Shown: positions 17,366 through 25,856, counted from the first letter of the stretch. The stretch is 64,000 nucleotides of DNA from Candidatus Poribacteria bacterium (GCA_028819845.1 JAPPKS010000016.1:1-64000), one strand, 5' to 3'. Notes: generated by a model not told the origin, from the letters alone. Program-made: numbers and translations.

Positions 17366-18187
17366 TTATGTTCCAACTGCCTCGGGTAGTACGAGTTGTT
17401 CAACCGCCTTCGCGACGCCGTCGTTTTGATTAGTTTCTGTAATGTAGTCCGCGCACGCTTTTATCTCGTCCACAGAATTGCCCATCGCAATACGAAATCC
17501 CGCGGCCTTCATCATGCTTTCATCGTTGTAGCCATCGCCGATAGCAACAACGAGTTTCATGGGGACATTGATTTGAGCCGCAAGTGTTTTTAATGCCCGT
17601 CCCTTTGACACATGAGGATTCATAAACTCAATATATTCAACCTGTGTTCGTGTAACGTACAGACGTTCTCCAAAGCGTTCTTCAAATTCAATCCGAAGGT
17701 GTTTAATTCTTTCCGGTGTATCTATTACCTGCATCTTGGTGGGGGTTTCCCCGTACAATTGATGGATATTGCCAAGAACCGTAGCCGCCACCCCCGTTCT
17801 TTCCTCGTAGAGTTGACTCCACTGATTGCGCGTTTTAACATACAACCTATCGTTTAAGCAAAAATTGAAATGCAACCGCCGAGTATCGCAATATTCAACA
17901 AGTTCAGTTGCAATTTTCGCAGGAATAGGGCTGTGATGAAGAACCTTTTCAGTTGTGGCATGTTTAACCATCCCGCCGTTGTATGAAATAATCGGATTCT
18001 CTAACCCAATCTGATTACTGATTGGCAAGATTGATTGGTGCATCCTACCTGAGACAAGCACCACGATAACTCCTTGCGCCGTTAAAGCCCGAAGTGCTCT
18101 ACAGTTCCGCTCGGAAATAATGTAATCGTCGTTTAGTAGCGTTCCGTCCAAATCCACAGCAACTAAACTACATGGAATTCTTTCCAT
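17366..18187 (-). CDS. Cof-type HAD-IIB hydrolase
   Basis: A 273-residue phosphatase of the Cof/HAD-IIB subfamily. Motif I is VAVDLDGTLL, with the nucleophilic and acid-base aspartates. Motif II is VVLVSGR, and motif IV is VVAIGDGYNDESMM. The cap segment lies between, around residues 85-190. Family members dephosphorylate sugar phosphates, FMN or PLP; the substrate is not readable here. The start at 18187 (MERIPC) is preferred over upstream ATG codons because AAAGGGA lies 8 bases before it and the nucleophile motif follows at the usual distance. It is convergent with minE. Confidence 0.87.
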   Translation of the reverse strand: MERIPCSLVAVDLDGTLLNDDYIISERNCRALRALTAQGVIVVLVSGRMHQSILPISNQIGLENPIISYNGGMVKHATTEKVLHHSPIPAKIATELVEYCDTRRLHFNFCLNDRLYVKTRNQWSQLYEERTGVAATVLGNIHQLYGETPTKMQVIDTPERIKHLRIEFEERFGERLYVTRTQVEYIEFMNPHVSKGRALKTLAAQINVPMKLVVAIGDGYNDESMMKAAGFRIAMGNSVDEIKACADYITETNQNDGVAKAVEQLVLPEAVGT

Positions 18188-18323
18188 TTTTTGTATCCCT
18201 TTTGTTTCCCCCATATCTGTCCGCAATCCTCTAACACGCCCCGCTCCCACTAAATAATTTAGCGTTAAATTTCAATCGTAACGGGCGTTTTTCATGCACA
18301 CCAATCGAATACCCTAGTGGCAA

Positions 18324-19442
18324 TCAGCGGATTGCTTTGCCCGTATACCGGTCGAAAAGGTGGGTGTGTTGCTCGTCAAAATCCAGCCAAACAGATTGTC
18401 CGGTTTCTACTTGAAATGCGGGATGAGTGCGTGCTCTAAATATTATCAAATTGCCCGTTTCTGAATTCTCACCGAGGAAAGTATCAACAATATTGGCTGA
18501 CCCTAGGGATTCTACAAGATGTACCGATGCCTGAATTCTTCCATTGATTGGCTCTTTGGATACAACAATGTGTTCAGGACGGACACCGAAAACCAGTTTG
18601 TTGTTTGCGGCTTCGCGCTGAACTCGTGCCATCTGTTTGCCGGATATCGGTAATCCGATATCGGTGTGGGTTAATTGCAAGATAAATTCTCCGCCTTGCG
18701 ATTGAATCTCTCCATCAATCAAATTCATTGATGGGCTTCCCATGAATTCAGCGACAAACAAGCTTTTCGGCTGGTTGTAAACTTCCTGTGGAGCGCCAAG
18801 CTGTTGTAACACGCCCTCGTGCATGACGGCGATTCGATCTGCCATTGACATGGCTTCGACCTGATCGTGAGTGACGAAGACCGTCGTTGTTCCGATTTCA
18901 CGCTGTAGGTGCTTGAGTTCTGAACGCGTGTCGACCCGAAGCTTCGCATCGAGGTTTGCCATGGGTTCATCCATCAAAAACGCTCTCGGACGACGTACCA
19001 TCGCTCTGCCAAGTGCGACTCGCTGCATTTCGCCGCCGCTCAAATTTCCCGGCTTCCGGTTTAGAAGGTGCTCAATTTGCAAGGTCAATGCGACCTCTCC
19101 TACCCTGCTCTGAATTTCGGGTTTGGGCACTTTTACCGCTTTGAGCGGGAATGCGATGTTATCATAGGCGGTCAGGTGTGGATAAAGCGCGTAAAATTGA
19201 AATACAAAAGCGATGTCTCGATCCGCTGGCTGCAGATGATTTACCTGTCTCCCATCAATGAAAATAGCGCCTTCATCCGAACGATCCAGTCCGGCAATTA
19301 CTCTAAGTGTTGTTGTCTTGCCGCACCCGGAAGGTCCCAGTAAAAAGAAAAATTCCCCATCATGGATTTCGACGGTTAAATCATTGACGGCAACGACGTT
19401 GCCAAAGCGTTTTGTGATATGTTCAAGATCGATTTTTGCCAT
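18324..19442 (-). CDS. ABC transporter ATP-binding protein, MalK/UgpC type
   Basis: A 372-residue ATPase of the sugar-importer (MalK, UgpC, MsmX) type. Walker A is GPSGCGKTT (from residue 36), the signature is LSGGEMQRVALGRAM, Walker B ends LMDEP, and the switch histidine lies in VTHDQVEAM. The C-terminal 140 residues form the TOBE/regulatory region with the VRPEHI block typical of this subfamily. No permease or binding protein genes flank it, so it may energise several importers encoded elsewhere, as MsmX does. It is a single gene with about 75 bases to the HAD gene downstream on the same strand. Confidence 0.9.
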   Translation of the reverse strand: MAKIDLEHITKRFGNVVAVNDLTVEIHDGEFFFLLGPSGCGKTTTLRVIAGLDRSDEGAIFIDGRQVNHLQPADRDIAFVFQFYALYPHLTAYDNIAFPLKAVKVPKPEIQSRVGEVALTLQIEHLLNRKPGNLSGGEMQRVALGRAMVRRPRAFLMDEPMANLDAKLRVDTRSELKHLQREIGTTTVFVTHDQVEAMSMADRIAVMHEGVLQQLGAPQEVYNQPKSLFVAEFMGSPSMNLIDGEIQSQGGEFILQLTHTDIGLPISGKQMARVQREAANNKLVFGVRPEHIVVSKEPINGRIQASVHLVESLGSANIVDTFLGENSETGNLIIFRARTHPAFQVETGQSVWLDFDEQHTHLFDRYTGKAIR

Positions 19443-19742
19443 GAAGAACAGTGCGGCGTCACGAAAATGCGGGTATACAGCTTGGGTTGGGATTTCCCTG
19501 CGGGAGATGAACAGCTACATTTTAACATAGCATAGCCGTAATTGAAAACAGAATTTCGAAATGGTAGGACGGATTATCCCAACCGGTCCGAATCGGCGGC
19601 TTCATTTGTTGTTTGGGGAATTCATTCGCTAGTATTCTGCCAAGCCGGTGAATGCGCGAGTCCGGTCAACGGTTGAGGAAAACGGAGGAAACGCAACAGG
19701 GGAGGAAGCGAAGCGTGGAGTAAGGGCAAGTGTGCGCAGAAT
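19443..19742. other. Intergenic region without recognisable features
   Basis: A 300-base stretch between the divergent-looking ends of two minus-strand genes. I see G/A-rich runs near 19670-19715 but no coding potential, hairpin terminator or repeat family shared with the rest of the window. Confidence 0.4.
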
Positions 19743-20321
19743 TTAAAACTGCCAATTGTTAATCATCAGGTGCATCACGACGCCCGAGATTAATGGCATT
19801 GCCACGTTATCATCCAATCCAAGCGGGAAGAGTTCAATCAGTGTCGCCACGGCAGCTCCAGTGAGCGCGATAATCGGATGGATTTTCATCAATAGTGCAA
19901 TCAATGCGCACACCGCGAAACACGCGAGACTACCCTCTAAGCTTTTTTGCGAAATAAGCTTCGTTCGTCCCCATTGTTTGCCGATTATGGCTGCAAACAA
20001 ATCCCCTAAAATGAGAAAACAGATGCAAACGATAGCAAGCGTTTTATCGAAAACAAATACGCAAACAAACGAGCCAATAAGGTAGTATGTCGCGCCGGTA
20101 ATCCCTCCTTTTCGTTCTTGAGGGCGTAACATTGGGGAAAATATCCGGACGAATAAATCGAGAAACGACGGCGACAGCCATTTCAACAGCTCAATCAGCA
20201 GCGCAATGAGAGTAAGAATGCCGACAATGCCGATTATTGTACGTTGTTCGGTGAAGGAATAGACAATAGGGACGATTAGTCCAATCAGGTGAATGCCCTT
20301 GCGTTGTAGTTCCTGCGCCAT
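19743..20321 (-). CDS. Dolichol/phytol kinase-like membrane protein
   Basis: A 192-residue polytopic membrane protein of the SEC59/VTE5/DGK1-type CTP-dependent lipid kinase family. The N-terminal ELQRKGIHLIGL block, the central GDLFAAIIGKQWGRTK block with the following KSLEGSLACF, and the late ELFPLGLDDNVAMPL block are the characteristic conserved sites. About five to six hydrophobic helices are visible. It probably phosphorylates an isoprenoid alcohol or diacylglycerol at the membrane. Cytidylyltransferase (CdsA-like) proteins share the fold but are usually longer. The gene stands alone, with large gaps on both sides. Confidence 0.8.
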   Translation of the reverse strand: MAQELQRKGIHLIGLIVPIVYSFTEQRTIIGIVGILTLIALLIELLKWLSPSFLDLFVRIFSPMLRPQERKGGITGATYYLIGSFVCVFVFDKTLAIVCICFLILGDLFAAIIGKQWGRTKLISQKSLEGSLACFAVCALIALLMKIHPIIALTGAAVATLIELFPLGLDDNVAMPLISGVVMHLMINNWQF

Positions 20322-20771
20322 TTATGGTCACCTTTTCCGCTAAAGATCGCTGACTTTAAAATCATGAATGCGCAAGAATTATGCCAATAACCATAATTCG
20401 GGGATTGTCAATTTCATTCCATGTTCAAAGGGGATGGTTTTGCGCTTTAGGAATGGCGTTATTTTTCGTACCGTTACCAATGGCAAACACTATGCGTGAT
20501 GGATACGGGCGCCCTTCACGGTATCAATTGGGTAGGCTCCTGTTTATACTCCTAACGTATGAAGTTGGTTTTTCATGCATGACCTCCGATTGCCGATGAG
20601 AGTTGAATTCATGGTGCAAAATTTTCATAATTGTGCAATTTTTGCATGCCTCTGGGGAGTAGTAGTCATTCGTTAATCACGTAAGCGTGGCTAAAATAAC
20701 GCGGTATTCGCAACCCTCGCATTTTTACGGTAAGGTGTCAAATTAAATGGATTTGTTAAGATTGTGAAGGC
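20322..20771. other. Intergenic region without recognisable features
   Basis: A 450-base stretch between two minus-strand genes. A 72-codon plus-strand frame at 20381-20599 has no ribosome site and unlikely composition. No repeat family or clear terminator is seen. Confidence 0.4.
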
Positions 20772-22685
20772 TTATTGGTAGGGATATGGTTTCGAGAAGC
20801 CATTGGGCATTGGAAAGGCGAGGCCATGCGTTTTTTGGGCTAGCATTGATTGAAAATCGCTGCCCTCATCGGTGATGCCGATGACGAAAGCCCGAACGCC
20901 CAAGGATTGGCAGATTTCAATCGCTTGTTGTGGGGAATGGTTACCTGTGCTGGGTTCATCTGTAAAAGCCAAAAGAGCACGCCTCGCATCGGAACGAAAG
21001 CGAATCTGGGGTAACCCCTCTACGATGGCGTCGATAAAATGTTCATCGCCTCCAAAGGGAAGATTCGTAAGTCTTTTTATCAACCCTTCGCTAATCGGCA
21101 TATGCGTGACAACCGTTCCATCAATTGATTTGATAGCGTCCTTTGCTTCCGCAAAACGAATCAACCCGATCCGATAGTCAATCGGCCAGAGTTCCAGTTT
21201 GCCGAGAAATTCACTAATGCTGAGCATAACTGCTTCCGATTTTCCACCCATACTGCGACTGTAATCAAGCATAATAACGATATCTACCTTTGCGCGATTT
21301 GCTTTCGGCGCCGCCCTTTTTGCAGGAACATTTGTCGGCGGCGTTCCCTTTGCATTCGCTTGGAACTTCAGCGCATCCGGCAACACCGGGAACCCATCCT
21401 CACTTTGGGGAGAGGGTTGTGCACGTGCCTCAGGGTTGGAACCAACAACGCCTCGAGCAATCTCTTTTGCAATTTTTCGCACACTGCTGAGTAGCTTTTC
21501 ATTGGAATGGTGTGACGCCGGCAAACCGCCGGGTTGAGTAACTCCGCCCGGAATCTCTTGCCAGAGCCCGTCCGTTGCTTTCGCAAGGCGTTGTTGAAAT
21601 GAGTCGGTGTGCCCCAGAACGTTAATGTGAATGTCTTGTGATGTGTAATTGTATAACACCTTCTCACGCATCTCTTTGATTGCACCGGCTTTTCGCAAAC
21701 TCGTGGTGGCAGGTTCATCTGTCACCAACACCAAATGTTTGTCAGCGTCTTCATGAAATTGAATAAAACTCAAGGTTGACATCAATGCGTCGAGCGCGCG
21801 TTCGTCGCCGCTAAGCGGAAGGTTCTTCATTCGGCGGCGCAGCATCGCTACATCCGGCAAAAGCGGATTTGTTTTTACGACCTGTGCTCCCTGTTTCACA
21901 CTGAATTCTAGCATACCAAGATGATATTCGAGATTTATGTCGGTGTATGCGTCCGTCATAGCAAAGAGATGATCTGCAACCTGCTGAATGTTATCCCGCA
22001 TACTTGCGCTGGTGTCAAGCACAAACACGACATTGACCTTATCTTTTTGCCGTGTATTGATGACATGCTCTGCGATTTCGCGCAGCGCTTCTGCGAAAGG
22101 ATTTTCGTCTGGTACTATGCCGCCTCCGCCGGAGCGGCTTCCGATCGGACCTACATCTGCCGTGCCTGTCGATTCAAACATATCAAGGCCGCCGGAGCCA
22201 TTTCCTTGAACGCGCTGGCGGAAACTTTTTACGCCGTCCCCATCATCAGGTAGGGCGAGGGTTGAAACCGAAGGGATACTGACTTCGCGGCTATTGAGTT
22301 GCTGCGTTGCTGTCATGACATCGGGCAATCTGTCTTGAGGGTTGCTCTGATTGACTGATGCGCTGTGCTGTAAAACGCGATCTGATAGATTTAAGGTTTC
22401 GTTAATAGGATGTTGGGTAGCCTGCAACTTGACGGTTTGCGGTTGGTCTGGCACCGGTGCATGGTCTTGACGCGGGACAAAAAGGCGTGGTAAGGGTTTA
22501 AGCACCTTTCGACGCGGCTTTGGCAAGTTTTCTTCATCGACGAATTCTACGGCAACTGCGTCCTTCAAATCTTCTTCCTGCTGGCGATAAATTACAATTG
22601 TCCATGCGATGAGTAGACAAAGATGAATTGCCAAAGAGATGAGAAGTGCACGAGAGGATCGCGCTTTGTTTAATCGTTCTATCAT
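20772..22685 (-). CDS. Membrane-anchored protein with two VWA domains
   Basis: A 637-residue protein. A single N-terminal membrane segment (about residues 13-33) is followed by a proline- and lysine-rich linker resembling TonB-family proteins (KPRRKVLKPLPRL). Two von Willebrand A domains follow, beginning near residues 218 and 470, each with a MIDAS motif DxSxS: VLDTSASM and MLDYSRSMGG. Both also have a later SGDER or GGDEH block and a TDEP motif, so they are clear duplicates. VWA pairs usually bind a partner through a divalent metal. The C-terminal region faces the periplasm by topology. It is alone in its transcript, and the partner is unknown. Confidence 0.8.
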   Translation of the reverse strand: MIERLNKARSSRALLISLAIHLCLLIAWTIVIYRQQEEDLKDAVAVEFVDEENLPKPRRKVLKPLPRLFVPRQDHAPVPDQPQTVKLQATQHPINETLNLSDRVLQHSASVNQSNPQDRLPDVMTATQQLNSREVSIPSVSTLALPDDGDGVKSFRQRVQGNGSGGLDMFESTGTADVGPIGSRSGGGGIVPDENPFAEALREIAEHVINTRQKDKVNVVFVLDTSASMRDNIQQVADHLFAMTDAYTDINLEYHLGMLEFSVKQGAQVVKTNPLLPDVAMLRRRMKNLPLSGDERALDALMSTLSFIQFHEDADKHLVLVTDEPATTSLRKAGAIKEMREKVLYNYTSQDIHINVLGHTDSFQQRLAKATDGLWQEIPGGVTQPGGLPASHHSNEKLLSSVRKIAKEIARGVVGSNPEARAQPSPQSEDGFPVLPDALKFQANAKGTPPTNVPAKRAAPKANRAKVDIVIMLDYSRSMGGKSEAVMLSISEFLGKLELWPIDYRIGLIRFAEAKDAIKSIDGTVVTHMPISEGLIKRLTNLPFGGDEHFIDAIVEGLPQIRFRSDARRALLAFTDEPSTGNHSPQQAIEICQSLGVRAFVIGITDEGSDFQSMLAQKTHGLAFPMPNGFSKPYPYQ

Positions 22686-22931
22686 CGTTCGATTCCTTCG
22701 TCGACGTAAATGGATCTTGGTGCACTTGCTTTTGTAAGACGATGAGAAAGACAGATTGTTTATTGAATAGCGTCTCGCTTAAATCATTAAATCTGTTGAA
22801 ATTTTCCGGATCTGATGGTATCCTCTTGGCGCACGAAATCGGGTTTAATGCCGATTCGCAACTCATTACCCAAACCCTAGCCTGCCAGATTTAGCACACA
22901 ATCATATCCAATTCGGATAAGGGAATCTCAA

Positions 22932-23747
22932 ATGCGCGCAATTTCAGAGCCTGAAACATACTTAGCCAACCAAATTGCCAGTGAGGAAAAGATTCAGGAA
23001 TGGGTTGAAAAGTTCCACCGAAACGGATTTTTGTTTATTGAGAATGTATTGCCGCCAGAGTGGTGCGCCGAGTTGCGCAAAGATTTAGACTGGGCGCTGC
23101 AAGAAAACCCGGACGGCCTTAACATCACTAGCGAGACAATCCAACTGTGCCACCGGATGTTCGAACACAGTCAAGCCAATCTCAGGTTGTTCGATCTTGA
23201 GCCCATTGTTAGTTTTGCCGAGGCGCTTGTTGCTGCCAACTGTCACGTCATCCACAATAATTCTTTTCGATGCCTTCCGGGGGGCGGTATTACGAACTGG
23301 CATCAGGACGACGCTCCCCACTATGTTGTCAATGACGGTGAGCCGCCAACGAACGTGCACCTGCCAGTCCTTTTTTTTACGGCAAATTACTATTTGACTG
23401 ATGTTACCGCAAAAGAATACGGCGGCACAGAGGTAATTCCAGGTTCCCATCTGCTTGGCGCCCAGCTGCCTGCCGCGTTGGAAGGCACGGAATGGGAAAG
23501 TCGGATTCACTACAATCTAGGAGCAGCTGGCAGCGTAGTGATGTTCAACAACCAAGTTTGCCATCGCGGGGGGCCAAATCAAAGTGAACGGACACGCTAC
23601 ATCACACAGGTTACTTATGCCCGGCGAATGATTGGACACAAATATTACCCGTTTATGAATTACACCATGCCTGAGCATATCTACTCAGATGCAAATCCAC
23701 GGCTGCGCCGTCTCCTCGGTTTCCTTGAGCGCGGGGCATATGGTTGA
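22932..23747 (+). CDS. Phytanoyl-CoA dioxygenase (PhyH) family protein
   Basis: A 271-residue Fe(II)/2-oxoglutarate-dependent oxygenase. The iron ligands appear as HxD in NWHQDDAPHY (about residues 124 and 126) and a distal histidine in CHRGGPNQSERTRY (about residue 210), followed by the arginine that holds 2-oxoglutarate. GGTEVIPGSH is a further family block. PhyH-like proteins hydroxylate varied small molecules and are often numerous in marine and sponge-associated bacteria. It starts a two-gene unit with the MDR dehydrogenase, 3 bases downstream. The substrate is unknown. Confidence 0.86.
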   Translation: MRAISEPETYLANQIASEEKIQEWVEKFHRNGFLFIENVLPPEWCAELRKDLDWALQENPDGLNITSETIQLCHRMFEHSQANLRLFDLEPIVSFAEALVAANCHVIHNNSFRCLPGGGITNWHQDDAPHYVVNDGEPPTNVHLPVLFFTANYYLTDVTAKEYGGTEVIPGSHLLGAQLPAALEGTEWESRIHYNLGAAGSVVMFNNQVCHRGGPNQSERTRYITQVTYARRMIGHKYYPFMNYTMPEHIYSDANPRLRRLLGFLERGAYG

Positions 23748-23750
23748 TGA

Positions 23751-24800
23751 ATGATCGATATGAAAGCAGTCGTTTTTCACGAACAGGGCGGCATAGACAA
23801 ACTTCTTTATGAAGATGTTCCTGTTCCGGTCATCGCCCCATCAGAAGTATTGGTTGAAGTCAAAGCATGCGCGGTGAATTACCTCGACATATCCGTGCGC
23901 CGCGATCGTCCGGAGGTTCAGCCGTTCCCGCACATTCTTGGATCGGACATTGCCGGCGACGTGGTCGAGGTAGGTGCGAACGTCCGCAATGTTGCTGTCG
24001 GCGATCGTGTTGTTTTGTCTCCATGCATCTCTTGCGGCGAGTGCAGCGATTGTCTCAACGGCGACGAGAATATGTGTGACTTCCAAGAAATTTTGGGTTT
24101 TCAATCCAATGGCGGCTATGCAGAATATGTCAAATCCCCCGCCAAAAATGTGATTCCAATCTCATCAGAGCTCTCCTACTCGCACGCTTCCGCAATTCCA
24201 ACGGCTTACCTTACCGCATGGCACATGCTAATCAGTCGGGCGAAGATTCGACCCGGTGAAAGCGTACTTATTCTGTCCGCCGGAAGCGGCGTTGGCAGCG
24301 CAGCGCTGCAAATTTCCAAGTTGTGCGGCGCTGCCGTTATTGCTACAGCCAGCACGGATGAAAAGCTCGAGCGCGCGCGGCAGATGGGAGCAGATTTTAC
24401 GATTAACTATACACAAACCGATTTCAGTAAAGCCGTCCGGGAAATGACAGATAATCGAGGTGTTGACATTGTATTTGAGCATGTTGGATCGGCGACATGG
24501 GAGGAGAGTATGGCGAGCCTTGCGAAAAATGGGCGGCTTGTTACGTGCGGCGTTACGACGGGAAATATCGCACGCATTAATATTCGCAAGATTTATCAGC
24601 GGCAATTGACCATTCTTGGATCGGCGTTAGGTTCAACATCTGAACTGCGCACAATCATTCGTCTTGCGGAGGGCGGAAAGTTATCTCCTATTGTCGACCG
24701 CGTGTTGCCGTTACAAGCGGCAGCAGAGGCGCATCGTCTCCTTGAAAATAGAGAAAATTTCGGAAAAATCTGTCTGTGTCCTAATCTTGAAAGCACCTGA
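23751..24800 (+). CDS. MDR-family alcohol/quinone dehydrogenase
   Basis: A 349-residue medium-chain dehydrogenase/reductase. The structural zinc loop is complete (CISCGECSDCLNGDENMC, about residues 87-104), and the NAD(P) site is SAGSGVGSAALQI. The usual catalytic-zinc GHE motif reads GSD instead, and the expected CGVCxTD reads CAVNYLD, so the catalytic zinc may be missing. This combination lies between zinc alcohol dehydrogenases and quinone oxidoreductases. The start may be 23751 or the ATG at 23760. It follows PhyH directly and is probably cotranscribed, possibly oxidising or reducing the same substrate. Confidence 0.84.
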   Translation: MIDMKAVVFHEQGGIDKLLYEDVPVPVIAPSEVLVEVKACAVNYLDISVRRDRPEVQPFPHILGSDIAGDVVEVGANVRNVAVGDRVVLSPCISCGECSDCLNGDENMCDFQEILGFQSNGGYAEYVKSPAKNVIPISSELSYSHASAIPTAYLTAWHMLISRAKIRPGESVLILSAGSGVGSAALQISKLCGAAVIATASTDEKLERARQMGADFTINYTQTDFSKAVREMTDNRGVDIVFEHVGSATWEESMASLAKNGRLVTCGVTTGNIARINIRKIYQRQLTILGSALGSTSELRTIIRLAEGGKLSPIVDRVLPLQAAAEAHRLLENRENFGKICLCPNLEST

Positions 24801-24850
24801 ATTTGCGTGACTTAATTTGCGAGATTGTTTTGGGTGAGGCGGACAATGGG

Positions 24851-24899
24851 CATCGGCTATGGAGCGCGGAGCGTATAACTACACACTCCATAGCCGATG
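24851..24899. repeat. Perfect 14-bp inverted repeat hairpin
   Basis: CATCGGCTATGGAG (24851-24864) is exactly complementary to CTCCATAGCCGATG (24886-24899), with a 21-base loop. There is no T run after it on either strand. It lies 50 bases after the MDR dehydrogenase stop and just before the more complex structured segment. Confidence 0.75.
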
Positions 24900-24931
24900 T
24901 AGCACTAGACCCACCGCCCGCTATATTGAAG

Positions 24932-25080
24932 GTGACGGGCAACGGAATAGGCTATTGCCTTGAACAACACAGGGCTTGAACGTGCAAACGCATCCAAGTC
25001 AATCCTGTGTGTCTTTGCTAGTTCACCGCCTATTGTTTGCACCGTTGCCCATCACTGATATACAACGCCACTGCCCGTCA
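24932..25080. ncRNA. Candidate structured RNA with pseudoknot pairing
   Basis: Several exact complements are packed here. GGGCAACGG (24937-24945) pairs with CCGTTGCCC (25042-25050), extended by AATAGGC (24946-24952) with GCCTATT (25028-25034). ACACAGG (24967-24973) pairs with CCTGTGT (25004-25010), with an inner CTTG/CAAG. The apical segment GTGCAAAC (24982-24989) pairs with GTTTGCAC (25035-25042), which crosses the outer helices and would form a pseudoknot. TGACGGGCA (24933-24941) can instead pair with TGCCCGTCA (25072-25080). No coding frame fits. Whether it is transcribed, and from which strand, is unknown. It could also be a decayed palindromic element. Confidence 0.45.
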
Positions 25081-25090
25081 TAAGAGGGTA

Positions 25091-25279
25091 TTATCGATTG
25101 GCGAGTTGCTGGGCAGCAGTTCTATGCGGGATTTTCCCGGCAAGGTAATCTTCAAGTTTGTCGAAACGTTTGTCAATGGCATCAAAACGGTGATTCATTT
25201 CAGAACGCAAATCTGATATTTGATTCGCTAAAGTGTTTTCTGTAGTTTCGAGTTGCTTTGCAAGGTCATCAATTGTCAT
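25091..25279 (-). CDS. Small coiled-coil protein
   Basis: A 62-residue hydrophilic protein. Residues 5-46 have heptad-like spacing and many Glu, Asp, Arg and Lys (HRFDAIDKRFDKLEDYL) and are predicted to form a coiled coil. A very good ribosome site (AAAGGAGG) lies 9 to 10 bases before the ATG. It resembles the plus-strand protein starting at 25857 (TLDSLATTLETSV and QRFDKLE), so the two belong to one small family. There is no signal peptide. The function is unknown; such proteins often pair with a membrane protein or a toxin-like partner, but nothing here proves that. Confidence 0.65.
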   Translation of the reverse strand: MTIDDLAKQLETTENTLANQISDLRSEMNHRFDAIDKRFDKLEDYLAGKIPHRTAAQQLANR

Positions 25280-25346
25280 TGAACAAACCCTCCTTTATTT
25301 ATTGTTGTGCGTAACTGAACGGGAGTCAAGAAATAAAGGTTTCAGA

Positions 25347-25649
25347 CTATTGTAACCATTCAACGGAGATCTTGAACGAACAACCCTTCAACACGCGCCT
25401 TGTCTGTTCATCGCCGTTGTCCCAAACAATTTTCAGTTGTACGTACTTGGCTCTTTGTATAGCTTTATCGTACCGTGAAACTCGAAGGTAATTCCAGCCG
25501 GCGTGTACGACTCCGGCCATCAGCATGAAGAAAAACGGTTTTATAAGATCATGGGCGACAAAAAGGCTATCGAGTAAACACGGGAGTAGGATGTAGAGAA
25601 GGAGACTAACGACGCCTACTGCTCTGTCGTAACATTTGTCTCGTTCGCG
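25347..25649 (-). pseudogene. Small membrane protein reading frame without a proper start
   Basis: A 100-codon open frame. It encodes two hydrophobic segments (AVGVVSLLLYILLPCLL and FFFMLMAGVVHAG), then a basic and charged tail ending VEWLQ. It has the look of real coding sequence, but its only ATG codons lie within the second membrane segment (25526, giving 59 residues). The upstream 49-residue frame ending at 25616 overlaps it by 34 bases in another frame and supplies a start and ribosome site. A -1 shift would join them into one protein of about 140 residues with a cytoplasmic N-terminus. It is therefore either a frameshifted gene, a sequencing error or a coupled pair. Confidence 0.45.
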
Positions 25650-25765
25650 TTATTGAATTTACGAAGAGGATCGCCAATCTCCATTAGTCTTTGGTATTCG
25701 GCTACAAAACTCTCATTGAGTTCTCGTTGTGCTTCAATCATTGCGCAAATCTCTGAGTCAGCCAT
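25616..25765 (-). CDS. Small hydrophilic protein, possibly the N-terminal part of a split gene
   Basis: A 49-residue acidic frame from ATG at 25765, beginning MADSEICAMIEAQRELNESF and predicted to be helical. GGAG lies 9 bases before the ATG. It overlaps the membrane-protein frame downstream by 34 bases. It may be an independent small gene or the start of a protein interrupted by a frameshift. No known family was recognised. Confidence 0.5.
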   Translation of the reverse strand: MADSEICAMIEAQRELNESFVAEYQRLMEIGDPLRKFNNANETNVTTEQ

Positions 25766-25815
25766 CTCAAATGCTCCAATGTGCATAATTTGTGCATTAA
25801 TTGTGGAACTGTTTA

Positions 25816-25848
25816 ACCTCCTTTAACGTTAGGGTATAAAAAGGAGGT
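25816..25848 (+). promoter_or_regulatory. Hairpin that sequesters a Shine-Dalgarno sequence
   Basis: ACCTCCTTT (25816-25824) is the exact complement of AAAGGAGGT (25840-25848), with a 15-base loop. The second arm is the core of an 11-base perfect match to the 16S anti-Shine-Dalgarno (AAGGAGGTGAT, 25841-25851), which ends 5 bases before the ATG at 25857. Folding would hide the ribosome site, as in RNA thermometers and other translational switches. The complementarity is read directly; regulation is inferred. Confidence 0.6.
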
Positions 25849-25856
25849 GATAAACG

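Noticed and set aside
20381-20599. 72-codon plus-strand frame between two minus-strand genes
   Set aside because: No ribosome site and no conserved-looking segments.
22681-22720. A tRNA-like GTTCGATTCC segment
   Set aside because: No acceptor stem or anticodon arm can be folded around it. The same holds for the GTTCGAATC near 41869.
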